Source: Timonella corticicola (lineage in GTDB: Bacteria > Actinomycetota > Actinomycetes > Actinomycetales > Cellulomonadaceae). From it: 64,000 nt of DNA. Positions 9,901-18,799 of the stretch are shown here, piece after piece. The stretch lies in assembly GCF_042683685.1 (NCBI RefSeq), contig NZ_JBHUOP010000002.1, positions 310,001 through 374,000 on the forward strand, written 5' to 3'. Each line of letters opens with the position of its first letter. Position 1 is the first letter of the stretch. The notes under the pieces were generated by a model. It did no database searches. It saw only the letters and a program-made list of their open reading frames with translations, and was not told where the DNA came from. Both the position numbers and the translations under genes were made by a program.

Positions 9901-12900
9901 AGCCAGGTTTCGGACGGTGTAGGGGATGTAGTAGGTCGGCTCGGCGTCCTGCGGGACTTCAACTTCGATCGTGTTGTCCACGACCCTGGCCACGACCCCC
10001 GCCACCTCCTCCAACTCATCCACGGTGAGCGCGAGCCCCGATGGGTCGACATCGTTTCTGGTGACGCGTACCGCGACCGTGGTACCCGGTTTGACAGTCA
10101 CCTCGTCGTCTGTGGCCACGATGGGCAGGGCCGCCTGTGGCTTCTCCACGACACCCACGCGGATCGTGCCGATCGCACGCTGTCCGGTCCAGTCCTCGAC
10201 TGCATAGGTGAAGATGTCCGTTCCGCGGGCCGTGTCGTAGGCCGTGTACTCGATCCAGTCGGCGCCAACGTTGGAGACATAGCCCTGGGTCGGCAGTTGG
10301 TCTCCCTGCCCAAGCAGGATGACTCCGTCACCGTCTTGGTCGATTCCCGTCAGGCTGATGGGGATACGTACGGCCTCGCCCGCGTAGACACGGGTGGTGA
10401 CGCGTTTGGGCTGCGGCGGCGTCTTGGTCTCTGGGTTGGAGGCATGCACGTTGACGGTCAGTTCCCCGATGGCGGTCTGTCCAGCGGAGTCCTCGATCAT
10501 GAAAGTCGTGGTTGTCGTGCGCGGTGTGTTGGGGGCCTGGTATCGCAGCACGTTGCCGCTGACAAACAACAGGCCTTGGCTTTCCGGTAGCGGGGAAGGC
10601 AGATCGCGTACGAGCGAGAGGGTGTCTCCGTCAGGGTCACTCGCGTAGTCGAGAACCGGGATCGTGACAACGCCGCCGCTGCGCACCGAGACCGTGATTG
10701 GTTTGACTGACGGCGGACGTTGTTCCGTGGACGGTTCGACGGGCTGGACGAGGATGCTGCCCTTTGCCGTCGCGTATCCGTTGTCAACCGTGTAGTGGAT
10801 GGTTTCAGGCTGCGTGAGCGAGACCCGTGAAGAGATGTTGATGAAGCGGTGCTCGATCACGCCGACGCTGAGGGCAGAGTCAGGGGCCAGTTCAACACCG
10901 GTGAGGACCATTACCCCACCATTGGGGTCGAAGTCGTTGTCAAGCGGAGCCACGGTCACCTCGCCGCCTCCGGGTAGGAGCGCAACGTCGGATACCGCCA
11001 CTGGTGGAAGTCGATCTGAGGGCACCTCGCGCACGTCAATGCGGGCAAGGCCACTGACTGTGTGGGGTGGGGACACCAGAGTGAAGTTCACATAGTAGGA
11101 GCCGGGTGTCGGCGCCATGAAGGTGAACGTGCCTGCCTCGAGGTCGACGCTGATCTCGGTTCCGGCAACTTCGTCGACTGCGGCGAGGCGCACGGGTTCT
11201 GACGAGCGATTCTTGACTGCCGATACGACGTCAACCTCGATTTCACTGGACACGTAGGCGTTACGGAAGATCGGGGTGATCGTGGGGGCAAGAGTTCCAG
11301 ATGAACGAACATCGATGATGAGTTCGGATTCCAGTGTTCTCTCGCCGTCTGTGACGGTGATCGTGGCGCGTTCCATACCGACACGCTGGGTGTCGGCGAC
11401 ATAGGAGACCATGCCGTCCTTGCGGAATCTCAGCGACCCGTTTCCGTCTTCGAGTTTTGCGTCGGCGAGGACCAGTTGGTCGCCGTCCGGGTCCACAAAG
11501 TTCGCGAGCACGTTGTAGGAGGTGGTTGCACCTTGCTCGACCTCCATGCGCGATTGACGCAACTCAACCGGGGCGTCGTTGACGTGCTCTGGTGTAACCG
11601 TCAGAGTCACCTTTGCGGTTGACGGTGGATTTTGACCACGGCCGTCGGTGATCGTGTACTCGAAGGACACACTGCCTGACGCACTTGGCAGGATCTCAGC
11701 CTGTAGCGCCCGCCCGTTGTCGACTCGGCGTACGGTGCCGAATTCTGCCGGGATGTCCTCGACCTCGGTGATTGCGATGATTCCGCACTGCCCCACCGAG
11801 TCGTTCGACAGGACGTAGAGCAGAGTGGCGCGATCTACACGGACACCGAATTCGTCATCGCGTGCGCGAGGTGCCCGGTCGCTCGTGGAGCACTGGGTTG
11901 TGTCCGATTGCTCTGGGTCTGTCTCGTCGTCGTCCTCGGGCGTCTCCTTGTTGTCATCTGGGGTTTCGACGTCGTTCCAGTTGGGGTCCTCGCTCTGCGG
12001 CACGTTCTCTGGGAGCCAGATTCGTCCGGCGAGGGTGTCGTTCAAGACGATCTGGTCACGATTGACGCGGAACACCAGGTTGGACATGGCCGAGACGTTC
12101 TCGAGGGACGTGACGTCCTCGATGGAACCTGTCGATGCGGCAGCCTCGCCGCACAGCACGGTGTAGTTGGGGCCGGAGGCGGTCCAGGCAGCATGCACGC
12201 AGTTACCGAGGAACACTGGCTGCGCGGGGCGTCCCGATACGCCGTCGATCAGGGTCGTGACAGCTCCGGTGTTGATGTTGACCGAGATGAGTCCTCTGTC
12301 AGTCGCCACGAACACGGCTCCTCGCGGGGCCCCGTTGGTCTGCACGATGGGTTGTCCGCCGTATTGGCTAAGGCTCACGCTGGTGCTGGGTGTGTGCAGA
12401 GTCCGGTTTGCGGTGACCACAGGGGTGGTTCCCACAACGGACAGCACCGGCTGATCTGCGGGATCCTGTGCGAGGGCCATTCCTCCGGAGTCTTTGAGGG
12501 CGATCGTCTCCTGCTCGACGAAACCACCATTGATCAGCGTGTATGTGTGCACCTGACCGGCTCCGGGGTCGAACGCGTAGATGGTTCCCTCTGAGTCAAT
12601 GGTGAGAGCGGTGCCGTCTGACAGGTCAGCGACGACCGGGGTGGATTCGTTGATCGTCTCCAGGGCTTCCACCGGGGCCGCCCAGATCCGCCCCGTGGGG
12701 TCGGCTATAGCCACGATTCCAGCGTTGAGGGCCACCTTGCTCTGCCCTGGAATCTGCGCAACAGCGGAGTAGGACATAGTCGCAGGGTCGATGCGGGAGA
12801 TGGTTGCCGGCTCGTGCGCGACCACGTCAGATTCGTCTTGGAGCACGTCGAAGGAGGCTCCGCTAGTCACTACGCCGCCGTTGAGTTCCTTGACTTTGGC

Positions 12901-13143
12901 GTTGTATCGGCCGATCTTGAGGTCGGTCGTGTTGGTGATCCAGACGGTTCCGTCGTTGAGTTCGACTTCCGCGATGGTAACGCCGGGATTCGCCACTGCA
13001 AGGGTTGCCAAGACGGCAGGAACCGTCACGCCGGCCACGATGGACGGCATGCGACGGCGCCAGGTCTTTGCCCGGTTCGGGTTCGCACGCCGTTGCGCAC
13101 GGTCCTTCCACCAGCCCTTGCGGACGAATTGCACTAGCTGCAC
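6901..13143 (-). CDS. Giant membrane-anchored Ig/cadherin-like and fibronectin type III surface protein (PFNA operon)
   Basis: 2080 residues. The N-terminus is Arg/Lys-rich and cytoplasmic, followed by one hydrophobic helix at about 30-50 (signal anchor), so the bulk is extracellular. About 55-370 is beta-propeller-like with an NHL/YVTN-type repeat feel. An acidic Asp/Glu linker near 385-410 precedes a long tandem array of cadherin/Ig-like modules with Asp-Pro-Asp-Gly-Asp calcium-type motifs (about 430-1470). At least three FN3 domains plus FN3-like modules run from about 1490 to 2070 (for example APTAPRVSNPGNKTVTVSW). There is no LPxTG sorting signal. Its start overlaps the kinase stop by ten bases. 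In bifidobacterial PFNA clusters the FN3 gene is proposed to act in adhesion and cytokine binding; that role here is inference. Confidence 0.88.
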   Translation of the reverse strand: MQLVQFVRKGWWKDRAQRRANPNRAKTWRRRMPSIVAGVTVPAVLATLAVANPGVTIAEVELNDGTVWITNTTDLKIGRYNAKVKELNGGVVTSGASFDVLQDESDVVAHEPATISRIDPATMSYSAVAQIPGQSKVALNAGIVAIADPTGRIWAAPVEALETINESTPVVADLSDGTALTIDSEGTIYAFDPGAGQVHTYTLINGGFVEQETIALKDSGGMALAQDPADQPVLSVVGTTPVVTANRTLHTPSTSVSLSQYGGQPIVQTNGAPRGAVFVATDRGLISVNINTGAVTTLIDGVSGRPAQPVFLGNCVHAAWTASGPNYTVLCGEAAASTGSIEDVTSLENVSAMSNLVFRVNRDQIVLNDTLAGRIWLPENVPQSEDPNWNDVETPDDNKETPEDDDETDPEQSDTTQCSTSDRAPRARDDEFGVRVDRATLLYVLSNDSVGQCGIIAITEVEDIPAEFGTVRRVDNGRALQAEILPSASGSVSFEYTITDGRGQNPPSTAKVTLTVTPEHVNDAPVELRQSRMEVEQGATTSYNVLANFVDPDGDQLVLADAKLEDGNGSLRFRKDGMVSYVADTQRVGMERATITVTDGERTLESELIIDVRSSGTLAPTITPIFRNAYVSSEIEVDVVSAVKNRSSEPVRLAAVDEVAGTEISVDLEAGTFTFMAPTPGSYYVNFTLVSPPHTVSGLARIDVREVPSDRLPPVAVSDVALLPGGGEVTVAPLDNDFDPNGGVMVLTGVELAPDSALSVGVIEHRFINISSRVSLTQPETIHYTVDNGYATAKGSILVQPVEPSTEQRPPSVKPITVSVRSGGVVTIPVLDYASDPDGDTLSLVRDLPSPLPESQGLLFVSGNVLRYQAPNTPRTTTTTFMIEDSAGQTAIGELTVNVHASNPETKTPPQPKRVTTRVYAGEAVRIPISLTGIDQDGDGVILLGQGDQLPTQGYVSNVGADWIEYTAYDTARGTDIFTYAVEDWTGQRAIGTIRVGVVEKPQAALPIVATDDEVTVKPGTTVAVRVTRNDVDPSGLALTVDELEEVAGVVARVVDNTIEVEVPQDAEPTYYIPYTVRNLAGGIGQATLRVNVSTEALILPPTVRDIIVSPVEAMDKTSVEVDVYAVAENPSGTPAELELTVPNSHADIAQVTGSGKVTVQLTETAQTVPFRLTNPEAPDQAFAYAFISVPALGDFPPVLRPKTRELVTSTAQEIQIPLAEFVQVGSGKTPIIRDASSVRSGQSDDSGLVVDSGTLRFVSERSFSGIASITFEVWDGTGETANSSILTLPITVRPIEELPPTFAPAVLQLPQGNEVVNVDLTRFTRAAAGMPEDTYSYAVAATPAYGVTAAIDGTVLSASAPAGATRGTRSEIAITLTYGLANKLNVTVPYEIVASTKQRPTVREHTITANAGQASQVNVLQGAIDPVGEGLRVVDVQVLTSGTGEATFNGPNVTITPESSFAGTMRVAYTVTDALNDPNRNVEGQVVVTVRKEPDAPTAPRVSNPGNKTVTVSWDAPNSNGAPVLDYRVTASPGGQTTVCQNTTCEISGLSNGTAYRFTVAARNEVGFSAESAPSSDITPDILPDAPSAPTVEFGDRQISVQWQAPRNEGSAIVRYLLEISPGIGSEGVSSRTVTGTSTTITGLKNGTAYTVRVRAVNSALAESGQGPWSPESERVIPAGVPEAPKVDVALPSDTPLGRQINVSWSPGSENGDSINRYTVRVMSGNTEVAVRRLEAAQTKWTFTEAENGVDYRFQVTARNKAGVSAPGVSDAISSFAVPSAPRALTSEVVADRNYAQGGAVKYLWDTPLETGGRGIRISHYEVRDSDTATSGTSHTREGITPGQDSGEVSVRACNTRGVCSGWTKLAGQTALTKPQSPTVTRVSAQRYDSYEFTIAARNTGGTSNVSLEYRLDSGAWQPLNGTKVSGTITDFGTADSRDVLIDVRASNSQGNSTISSETMTVLKRRPPGAPQNPVLQANESWEGQLTGTWQKATERGLPIEKYRYCIVQVGSNQPCDSSSWTGGEVVEGEPLKTRNHGGEVGQTYELRVWAIVTDSNGQSVDGPIAKATVVVPETTTDP

Positions 13144-14849
13144 TCCCTTGCAGGCGTACTCGACATCTTTCCGTTTGCGCGAGCGATTGAGACTTCGATG
13201 CAGATCTGCTGCTCGGCGGTGTCACGCTGCACCTCCACGAACGTCTCAGTGGTTCGTGTGTTCTGGGTGTGGCTATTTACATCGATAATGCGCCACACGT
13301 ATGCATCGTCAGGTTGTGGATCTGGGTTGTTCCACTCGAATCGCACCATTGTGTCATACGCGCCTGACACCTTTAATCCAGTTACCGCAGGAACCGAGCC
13401 GGTGTCAAGGGATTGCGTGGTGGTTGGTTCAGGTTCTGGGGTTTGCGGCGCTTCATGGCGACCAAGCGCCCGGTTTCCGATGAACAGCAAGATCAACACG
13501 AGGAGCAGAATCGACGCAAGGGTGATGAGCGCGGTCATACGCCTACGCATTCCCTGATCGCTTTGATCTGCCTGCTGTCGTTTCGCGTAGAAATAGCCGA
13601 GAGACCCGGTGGTCTGCTCGAATTCCTGCGGCTCGAAGTCACGGACCAGTGCCTCTTTGGCAGCGGCCGGCGACCACGCGTGCGGCGCGAGTGAGCTATC
13701 AGTCTCGGGTTCATCGGCGCGAACAGTCGTCACGGGTCGAAGCCGGGTTTCCACGTCGGAGGTAAGCACCACAGGTTCTTCCTGTGCTTCCACGGTTGTC
13801 AGGCCGCGGATACGCGTCGCCTCTTCTGGATCCGTTTCCTCAGGTGGTTTCGGGACGGGATTGCGTGGCGACGAGTCGGTGACGTGGGTGTTTTCCGGCA
13901 CCAGAGCGCTGGGCTGGTTTGAGCCTGCTCCCGAGTCAGCCTCACGGGACTCCGCCACCGGCGCTACACTCGAGGCCTGAATATCCGTGACATCGATTCC
14001 CGTGACGGGAAGTTGCATCTCGCGTTCGACGTTCTGCAGAGCGTGCGCGAAGGCAAGCGCACTTGAGAAGCGGTGGCTTGGATCCTTTGCCATTGCGCGG
14101 GCGAGGACGAGATTGAGCGATTGCGGAACGTCCACGCGGTCCACCGATTTGAGCGGCTCGCGTTCGATCCGGGTGATCAGGTCAATCGGTGCGTTGCTCT
14201 TGCCTGGCACCTCGAACGGGGATCGACCCGCAAGCAGGGAGTAGAGGGTCGCCGCAAGAGAGTACACATCGGAGCGCGCGTCGCCGAAGGGCTCGTCCGC
14301 CAGAAGCTCCGGTGGAGCCCAGGGGATCGACATGCCCGAGGCAACGAGTTGTTCGCCGACCGCACCTGCGATTCCGAAGTCGGTCAGCGCGGGCCAGCCA
14401 AAGTCCGTGGCAAGGATGTTGGCGGGCTTGATGTCACGGTGCAGCACACCGAGTCGATGCGCGGTCTCAACAGCGGATGCGACGCGGACGCCGGTGCGCA
14501 GCGTCTCCGCCACCGAGATACGTTCGGTGCGAAACCGTGCACCGAGACTGGGCCGGGCACAGTATTCCATGATGAAGTACGGACGACCATCCGAGGCTAT
14601 CGCTGCCTGGTGGATCGTGACGATGGAGGGGTGCTGAGAGAGCCCTGCCATGATGTTCGCCTCGGCGAAGAAGGCATCGCGGCTACCCGCATCGAGCGAA
14701 CTGTCGAGTAGCACCTTGACCGCAACGGGTCGGCGTGGAAAGTCCTGCCGGTACTCGAACACGTCCGCGAATCCGCCCATGCCAAGGAGACCGACATATT
14801 CAAAGCCGGTGATCTTCGGTGGCAGGGATGGTTGGCGGCGGGAGTTCAC
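13134..14849 (-). CDS. Transmembrane Ser/Thr protein kinase with FN3-like ectodomain (Pkb2-type)
   Basis: 571 residues. The Hanks-type kinase domain is at about 15-275: glycine loop GMGGFADVF, catalytic Lys45 in VAVKVL, HRDIKPANIL near 136, TDFG near 156, and the APPEL motif. A variable acidic linker (about 280-435) precedes one membrane helix at about 438-460. The ectodomain of about 85 residues (PAVTGLKVSGAY...) has an FN3-like beta pattern and two Cys. PASTA repeats, usual in PknB, are absent; the ectodomain instead resembles modules of the neighbouring giant protein. The upstream FHA gene's stop is immediately adjacent, so the operon is tightly coupled. Likely FHA and MoxR/DUF58 substrates are inferred from context. 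Confidence 0.93.
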   Translation of the reverse strand: MNSRRQPSLPPKITGFEYVGLLGMGGFADVFEYRQDFPRRPVAVKVLLDSSLDAGSRDAFFAEANIMAGLSQHPSIVTIHQAAIASDGRPYFIMEYCARPSLGARFRTERISVAETLRTGVRVASAVETAHRLGVLHRDIKPANILATDFGWPALTDFGIAGAVGEQLVASGMSIPWAPPELLADEPFGDARSDVYSLAATLYSLLAGRSPFEVPGKSNAPIDLITRIEREPLKSVDRVDVPQSLNLVLARAMAKDPSHRFSSALAFAHALQNVEREMQLPVTGIDVTDIQASSVAPVAESREADSGAGSNQPSALVPENTHVTDSSPRNPVPKPPEETDPEEATRIRGLTTVEAQEEPVVLTSDVETRLRPVTTVRADEPETDSSLAPHAWSPAAAKEALVRDFEPQEFEQTTGSLGYFYAKRQQADQSDQGMRRRMTALITLASILLLVLILLFIGNRALGRHEAPQTPEPEPTTTQSLDTGSVPAVTGLKVSGAYDTMVRFEWNNPDPQPDDAYVWRIIDVNSHTQNTRTTETFVEVQRDTAEQQICIEVSIARANGKMSSTPARECS

Positions 14850-16274
14850 TTATATTTCCTCGATCTCGAAGGTTGCTCCGTCTCCAAGGTCAACGATGAC
14901 TCCGGGTTCGAGGTGTGTCGGTTCGTCCGGGTGTAGGCGTCGGGGCGCTAGTCCAGGTTCATTCAAGAATACCCCGTTGGTTGAGTTCAAATCTGTGACC
15001 AGCACAAATTCTCCCTCAACCCGAATCTGGGCGTGAGTGCGGGACACATCATTGTTAGGGCTGGCCACATTCACAAGTCGTGGGATCTCGCGCAGCGAAA
15101 CCCTTGAGGCTTCCGGTGCCCGACCGATCAGCACGGTCCGATCGAGAGGTATGCGTACCCCGTTCGACAGTTTGAGCGTGGGTACGGGAATGTTCATCAC
15201 AGCGGTGATGGGTTCCTCGGGGACAGGAAGGTTGGTGTTGGTTTCCATCGATTGGCGAATCTCCACCAGATTGTTGGTCAGGACGGTGTTCGATTCGTCG
15301 CCCGGTGCGGGAACCTCGGTCTGGGACCCTGTGAGAGGCTGCAGGATCTGCGCCGTCGGGGCAGGAACCGCGGGGACTGGAGCAGTGGGCGCAGCGGGAG
15401 GAAAGGCAGCGGCATCCTGCGGCTGATCTGCCCGATGCTGGGCAGAGGGAGACTCGTTGACCGCATCGCCAGCCACCTGAGTAACGTGAGGCGGCAGCGA
15501 TACCTGAGGGCTCGTCGGCAAGGGCACCGGCGTAGTCGCAGGAGCCGGAACCGCGCCCGATACGGGTGCTGGCTCATATGGAGCAGCCGGAACGGAACCC
15601 GACGGAAGGTGCTGGGGTTGCGGTGCCACTACCGGAACGCCGCCCGGGGTTGGGGCGGCGACCGCTGGCATTCCACGGGGAACCGACACAGCGGGAGGCT
15701 CGGCGGCGACCACGGCAGGGTCAACGGCGAGTTCACCAGACGTCGAGGAATACTCGATCGCGGCAATAGCACCTGTCTCAACCGCCTCTGCAGCGCTCAT
15801 GGGACTATCCGGATCGTCCCAGCCAAGCGACGCCATGATCGACACCCGAGACACGCCCGAAGCCAGGTAGAACTCCTCGGTCCCCTCGAGGGTCAAACCG
15901 GGAACCCCCCGGATGCACCACTCGGAGGCTGGCAGATCCGTGTACTCACGCCACGTCGCAACCCCCTGGGAGTCAACCGATGAGTACCGGCCATCATGAT
16001 TGAGCAGCAACACGGAGAACTTACCGCGGACAATCACATGGAGCGTGTTGTTGCGCGGATGCACCAACGCGAACTCCGGCATGTTCTCAAGCCCAGCCTG
16101 GGCGAGGAGAGACACTGCCTTTTGGATGCCGCGCTCAGAGTTGAGCGCATGCCACAGATGTACGCCCATCTCCTTGTCCACCTCTGCGCCACCAGGCAGC
16201 GCGCGCGTCACAATAAAGACGTCACCGCGCGCAACCGCGGTCAGATTTCCCTGTCCGATCCGTGTCAGCATCAT
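14850..16274 (-). CDS. FHA-domain protein with unique N-terminal domain and Pro-rich linker (PFNA operon)
   Basis: 474 residues. An N-terminal alpha/beta domain (about 1-150, starting MMLTRIGQGNLTAVARGDVFIV) shows no match I can name. A Pro/Ala-rich disordered linker covers about 180-330. A C-terminal FHA domain covers about 375-474, with phosphothreonine-binding landmarks Gly-Arg (LIGRAPE), Ser-Arg-Thr-His (VSRTHAQI) and DLNSTNGVF. FHA domains bind phospho-Thr peptides, so it probably reads phosphorylation by the kinase encoded directly downstream. The start lies three bases after the phosphatase stop; ATG at 16271 is an equivalent alternative. Confidence 0.88.
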   Translation of the reverse strand: MMLTRIGQGNLTAVARGDVFIVTRALPGGAEVDKEMGVHLWHALNSERGIQKAVSLLAQAGLENMPEFALVHPRNNTLHVIVRGKFSVLLLNHDGRYSSVDSQGVATWREYTDLPASEWCIRGVPGLTLEGTEEFYLASGVSRVSIMASLGWDDPDSPMSAAEAVETGAIAAIEYSSTSGELAVDPAVVAAEPPAVSVPRGMPAVAAPTPGGVPVVAPQPQHLPSGSVPAAPYEPAPVSGAVPAPATTPVPLPTSPQVSLPPHVTQVAGDAVNESPSAQHRADQPQDAAAFPPAAPTAPVPAVPAPTAQILQPLTGSQTEVPAPGDESNTVLTNNLVEIRQSMETNTNLPVPEEPITAVMNIPVPTLKLSNGVRIPLDRTVLIGRAPEASRVSLREIPRLVNVASPNNDVSRTHAQIRVEGEFVLVTDLNSTNGVFLNEPGLAPRRLHPDEPTHLEPGVIVDLGDGATFEIEEI

Positions 16275-16277
16275 GCC

Positions 16278-17114
16278 CTAGTCCCTCACGTGCCGGGGTG
16301 TGGTGTGTGCAAGTGAATCCTGTAGTTCTGCGTTCATCGGTTCCTCATCCACGGTCGTGACCGTACCGGTCTTATCCTGAATGTGGCTCGCGGCAACACC
16401 GACAACCTGCGCCGACACCACGACCACCGTGACATTGTCTCGGCCCCCCGCCTCAACGGCCGCTGCCACGAGCGCATCCGCCGCAGCCTGCGGCGTGGAT
16501 GCCGCACTCCAGATCTCCTTGATCTCCGAGTCCTCAAGTTCATCGCACAATCCATCCGAGCACAGCAGGATCTGATCACCGCCCTCAATGGGGATCATCC
16601 AGTAATCCGGTTCCGGGTCGGTGACCGTTTCGAGTGCGCGCGTGATCACGTGCCGGTCCTTGTGGTGGCTCACCTCTCCAGGGTCCACCACCCCTGCATC
16701 GACGAGTTCCTGAACCACCGAGTGGTCGACGGACACCTGAGTCATTGTCCCGCGAACCGTGTTGAGCCGGTAGGCCCGAGAGTCACCGATGTTGAATACC
16801 AGCCAGTATGGCGCCCCGTCCTGCAATGCAAGTGCCACACCGCACACCGTTGTGCCGCCCACCCCATTGGTCAGAACATTCTTGATTGCCCCAGAGGCCC
16901 GGGTGAAACACCCATCAATGAGTTCCGGGGAAATCACCGAATACTGGCAGAGTTTGGAGAACTCATTGACCGCTATCGCGCTTGCCAGGTCACCGCGCTC
17001 ATGCCCACCCATGCCGTCTGCCACCACGAACACCGGTGACGAAGCCAGGTAGGAGTCCTCGTTGATCTTCCGCTTTCGTCCGCTGTGCGTTGCGGCGCCC
17101 CACGCTTGATCCAT
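16278..17114 (-). CDS. prpC: PP2C-family Ser/Thr protein phosphatase (PrpC-type, PFNA operon)
   Basis: 278 residues from the ATG at 17114, which has gagga five bases upstream. An in-frame upstream ATG at 17192 would overlap the preceding FHA gene and adds residues foreign to the family. Metal-binding PPM motifs are all present: NEDS, VADGMGGHERGD, SDGLCDEL and GGRDNVTVVVV. No membrane helix is apparent, so it is cytosolic. It is expected to reverse phosphorylation by the kinase encoded in the same operon; the kinase/phosphatase/FHA grouping is standard for actinobacterial Ser/Thr signalling. Confidence 0.94.
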   Translation of the reverse strand: MDQAWGAATHSGRKRKINEDSYLASSPVFVVADGMGGHERGDLASAIAVNEFSKLCQYSVISPELIDGCFTRASGAIKNVLTNGVGGTTVCGVALALQDGAPYWLVFNIGDSRAYRLNTVRGTMTQVSVDHSVVQELVDAGVVDPGEVSHHKDRHVITRALETVTDPEPDYWMIPIEGGDQILLCSDGLCDELEDSEIKEIWSAASTPQAAADALVAAAVEAGGRDNVTVVVVSAQVVGVAASHIQDKTGTVTTVDEEPMNAELQDSLAHTTPRHVRD

Positions 17115-17142
17115 GCTGTTCCTCACGTTAAGTGGACCGAAG

Positions 17143-17520
17143 TTACTGCAGTTCAATCCGAACCGCGAACTGGCCGCACATGACAGTTGCACCCGCTGTG
17201 ATGCGAACTTTCTGTCCCGCTCCGCAAATCACCTGCTGACCGTCAGGCAGGGTGACGACCGTGCCGTTGGTGGAGTCGCGGTCGACAACGTACAGGCCAC
17301 CTCCATCCGTCGCGATCATCAGGTGGGTCTTGGAGACTGTCCGTAGCGGGTCCGAGATGAGCACCAGGTTGCACGCACCGTCCTGTGGGGTGGGGTGAGG
17401 ATTTCGGCCTATGAGGGTCGGCGCGGTGAGGGCGTAGCGATTCCCGTCACTGACGGAAAGCACGTAACGCAGCGGCTGGGTTGTGTCTGATGCGACCGCC
17501 CACATTCCGTTGTGTGACAT
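17143..17520 (-). CDS. Small FHA-domain protein (first gene of the PFNA operon)
   Basis: 125 residues, essentially a single FHA domain: Gly-Arg-Asn (LIGRNPHP), Ser-Lys-Thr-His (TVSKTHLMI) and DRDSTNGT. It is the first gene of the eight-gene minus-strand operon; the 281-base region upstream (17521-17801) contains AT-rich stretches fit for a promoter and nothing else. With the larger FHA protein it gives the operon two phospho-Thr readers. The ribosome-binding site is weak. Confidence 0.88.
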   Translation of the reverse strand: MSHNGMWAVASDTTQPLRYVLSVSDGNRYALTAPTLIGRNPHPTPQDGACNLVLISDPLRTVSKTHLMIATDGGGLYVVDRDSTNGTVVTLPDGQQVICGAGQKVRITAGATVMCGQFAVRIELQ

Positions 17521-17801
17521 GCATATTCCGTTTCGTGTCCGTGTTTCCAGCGCCCGGGCTGGGGTTCATCGTTGGTCTTTGCTGGTTTTGTACGCCATTA
17601 TCTTTATCGGCGCGTGTTGGGTGATTCTCTCATAATCACCTATTCGTTACGAACTACATCCGTTACGCTCCGGCAGGTGCCAGCCTCGCGTCGCTCCTAC
17701 ACTCCGCTGCACTACTTTGTCCGTAACCGGCACTGTCCAGTCAGTGATGTGGCCCACCGCATAGATGGTGAGCCAAGACTCCGACTCGCACCACAACGGG
17801 C

Positions 17802-18530
17802 TTAGGACAGTGCGTCTCGATAGAAGCCCTCGATGTGCTGCTGCACGTGATGTTCCGCGAGCACGGCATCGCCCGATGCCAGGGCCTGAATGATCTCAGT
17901 GTGCTCGTTTTGGAGTTTGCGCAGGTAATTGACTGGATCGTTGAGATGACTCATACCTTGGTCGATGTATGCCTCGATTGACTTCCTGATCGCGAGCATC
18001 GTGGCCTCAATGAGCGGGTTCCCCGCGAGCGCAACGAGTTCGGTGTGGAACTGGGCATCGAGTTGTTGAAACTCGGTGAGTTCTATGCCCGGAGCGTTCA
18101 TCTGTTCCAGTAGTTCGCGCGCGTCTTCGAGGCAGTCAGGGTCTGGATTTTGGTTGGTGCTGGTCGACTGAAGGTTGTGGGTTGCGCAGCGCATCGCGAC
18201 CGCTCGGGCCGCCCAGGTTTCGACGAGTAATCGCAGTTCCACGACGTCACGTACGGAGGTTGCGCCGGATGCGAGGTGTAGTCGCATCGCGGAGCCGAGT
18301 CCTGCCGCGGGTTTGTCGATCAGGATCGCTCCGGCATCGGGGCCTGATCCTGTGGAGCGTTTCACTATTCCCATTGCTTCGAGCACGCGGAGAGCCTCAC
18401 GCACTGAGGCTCTGGACACTCCGAACTCCTCGCTGAGGGCGCGTTCGGAGGGCAGCCGGTCGCCGAGGTACCACCGTCCGGATGTGAGCCCCTGTTCGAT
18501 GCGCGTGAGCACTGACTCGTAGGTCTGCAT
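17802..18530 (-). CDS. GntR/FadR-family regulator, LldR/LutR-type
   Basis: 242 residues from the ATG at 18530. The frame extends to 18689, but the added residues are Ser/Arg/Pro-rich and unlike the family. N-terminal winged helix: DRLPSERALSEEFGVSRASVREALRVLEAMGIV. The C-terminal all-helical FCD ligand domain includes VELRLLVETWAARAVA and a DAQFHTELV metal-site segment. It is divergently transcribed from lutABC, with a perfect TNGTNNNACNA-type palindrome in between. It is therefore most likely the lactate-responsive repressor of that operon. Confidence 0.88.
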   Translation of the reverse strand: MQTYESVLTRIEQGLTSGRWYLGDRLPSERALSEEFGVSRASVREALRVLEAMGIVKRSTGSGPDAGAILIDKPAAGLGSAMRLHLASGATSVRDVVELRLLVETWAARAVAMRCATHNLQSTSTNQNPDPDCLEDARELLEQMNAPGIELTEFQQLDAQFHTELVALAGNPLIEATMLAIRKSIEAYIDQGMSHLNDPVNYLRKLQNEHTEIIQALASGDAVLAEHHVQQHIEGFYRDALS

Positions 18531-18722
18531 AGAGTCCAGTTTAGTGCTGTTGCTGGCTGCCGACCGCGAGTCGGGAGAACTTGACCGCGGTGGTGTCGGA
18601 TGGGATTCGTGCGACTCGCCGCGCCTGGAAAGTTGTGCTGTTGCGGACGGCCCAGATCGGCGAGAGTGTGGGGAGAACCGCCGGGACATGGGTCCCTATA
18701 TGTTTTTCACCTGAGCCTTTGG

Positions 18723-18737
18723 TGTGGTCTGACCACA
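18723..18737. promoter_or_regulatory. LldR/LutR-type FadR-family operator
   Basis: The perfect 15-base palindrome tgtggtctgaccaca fits the TNGTNNNACNA consensus known for LldR/FadR-subfamily regulators. It lies 63 bases before lutA and about 190 bases before the regulator gene, the expected place for shared control. Confidence 0.7.
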
Positions 18738-18799
18738 GGTGTATTGTGGATTTCTGTCAGCAAACACCCCCGATTTCGGGAAAGAAGTCCTACGAGAAC

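Noticed and set aside
11908..12594. 228-residue plus-strand open frame
   Set aside because: Lies fully antisense within the giant FN3 gene, whose frame is clearly coding; GC-driven long shadow.
14073..14711. 212-residue plus-strand open frame
   Set aside because: Antisense to the kinase catalytic domain; no ribosome-binding site or family resemblance.
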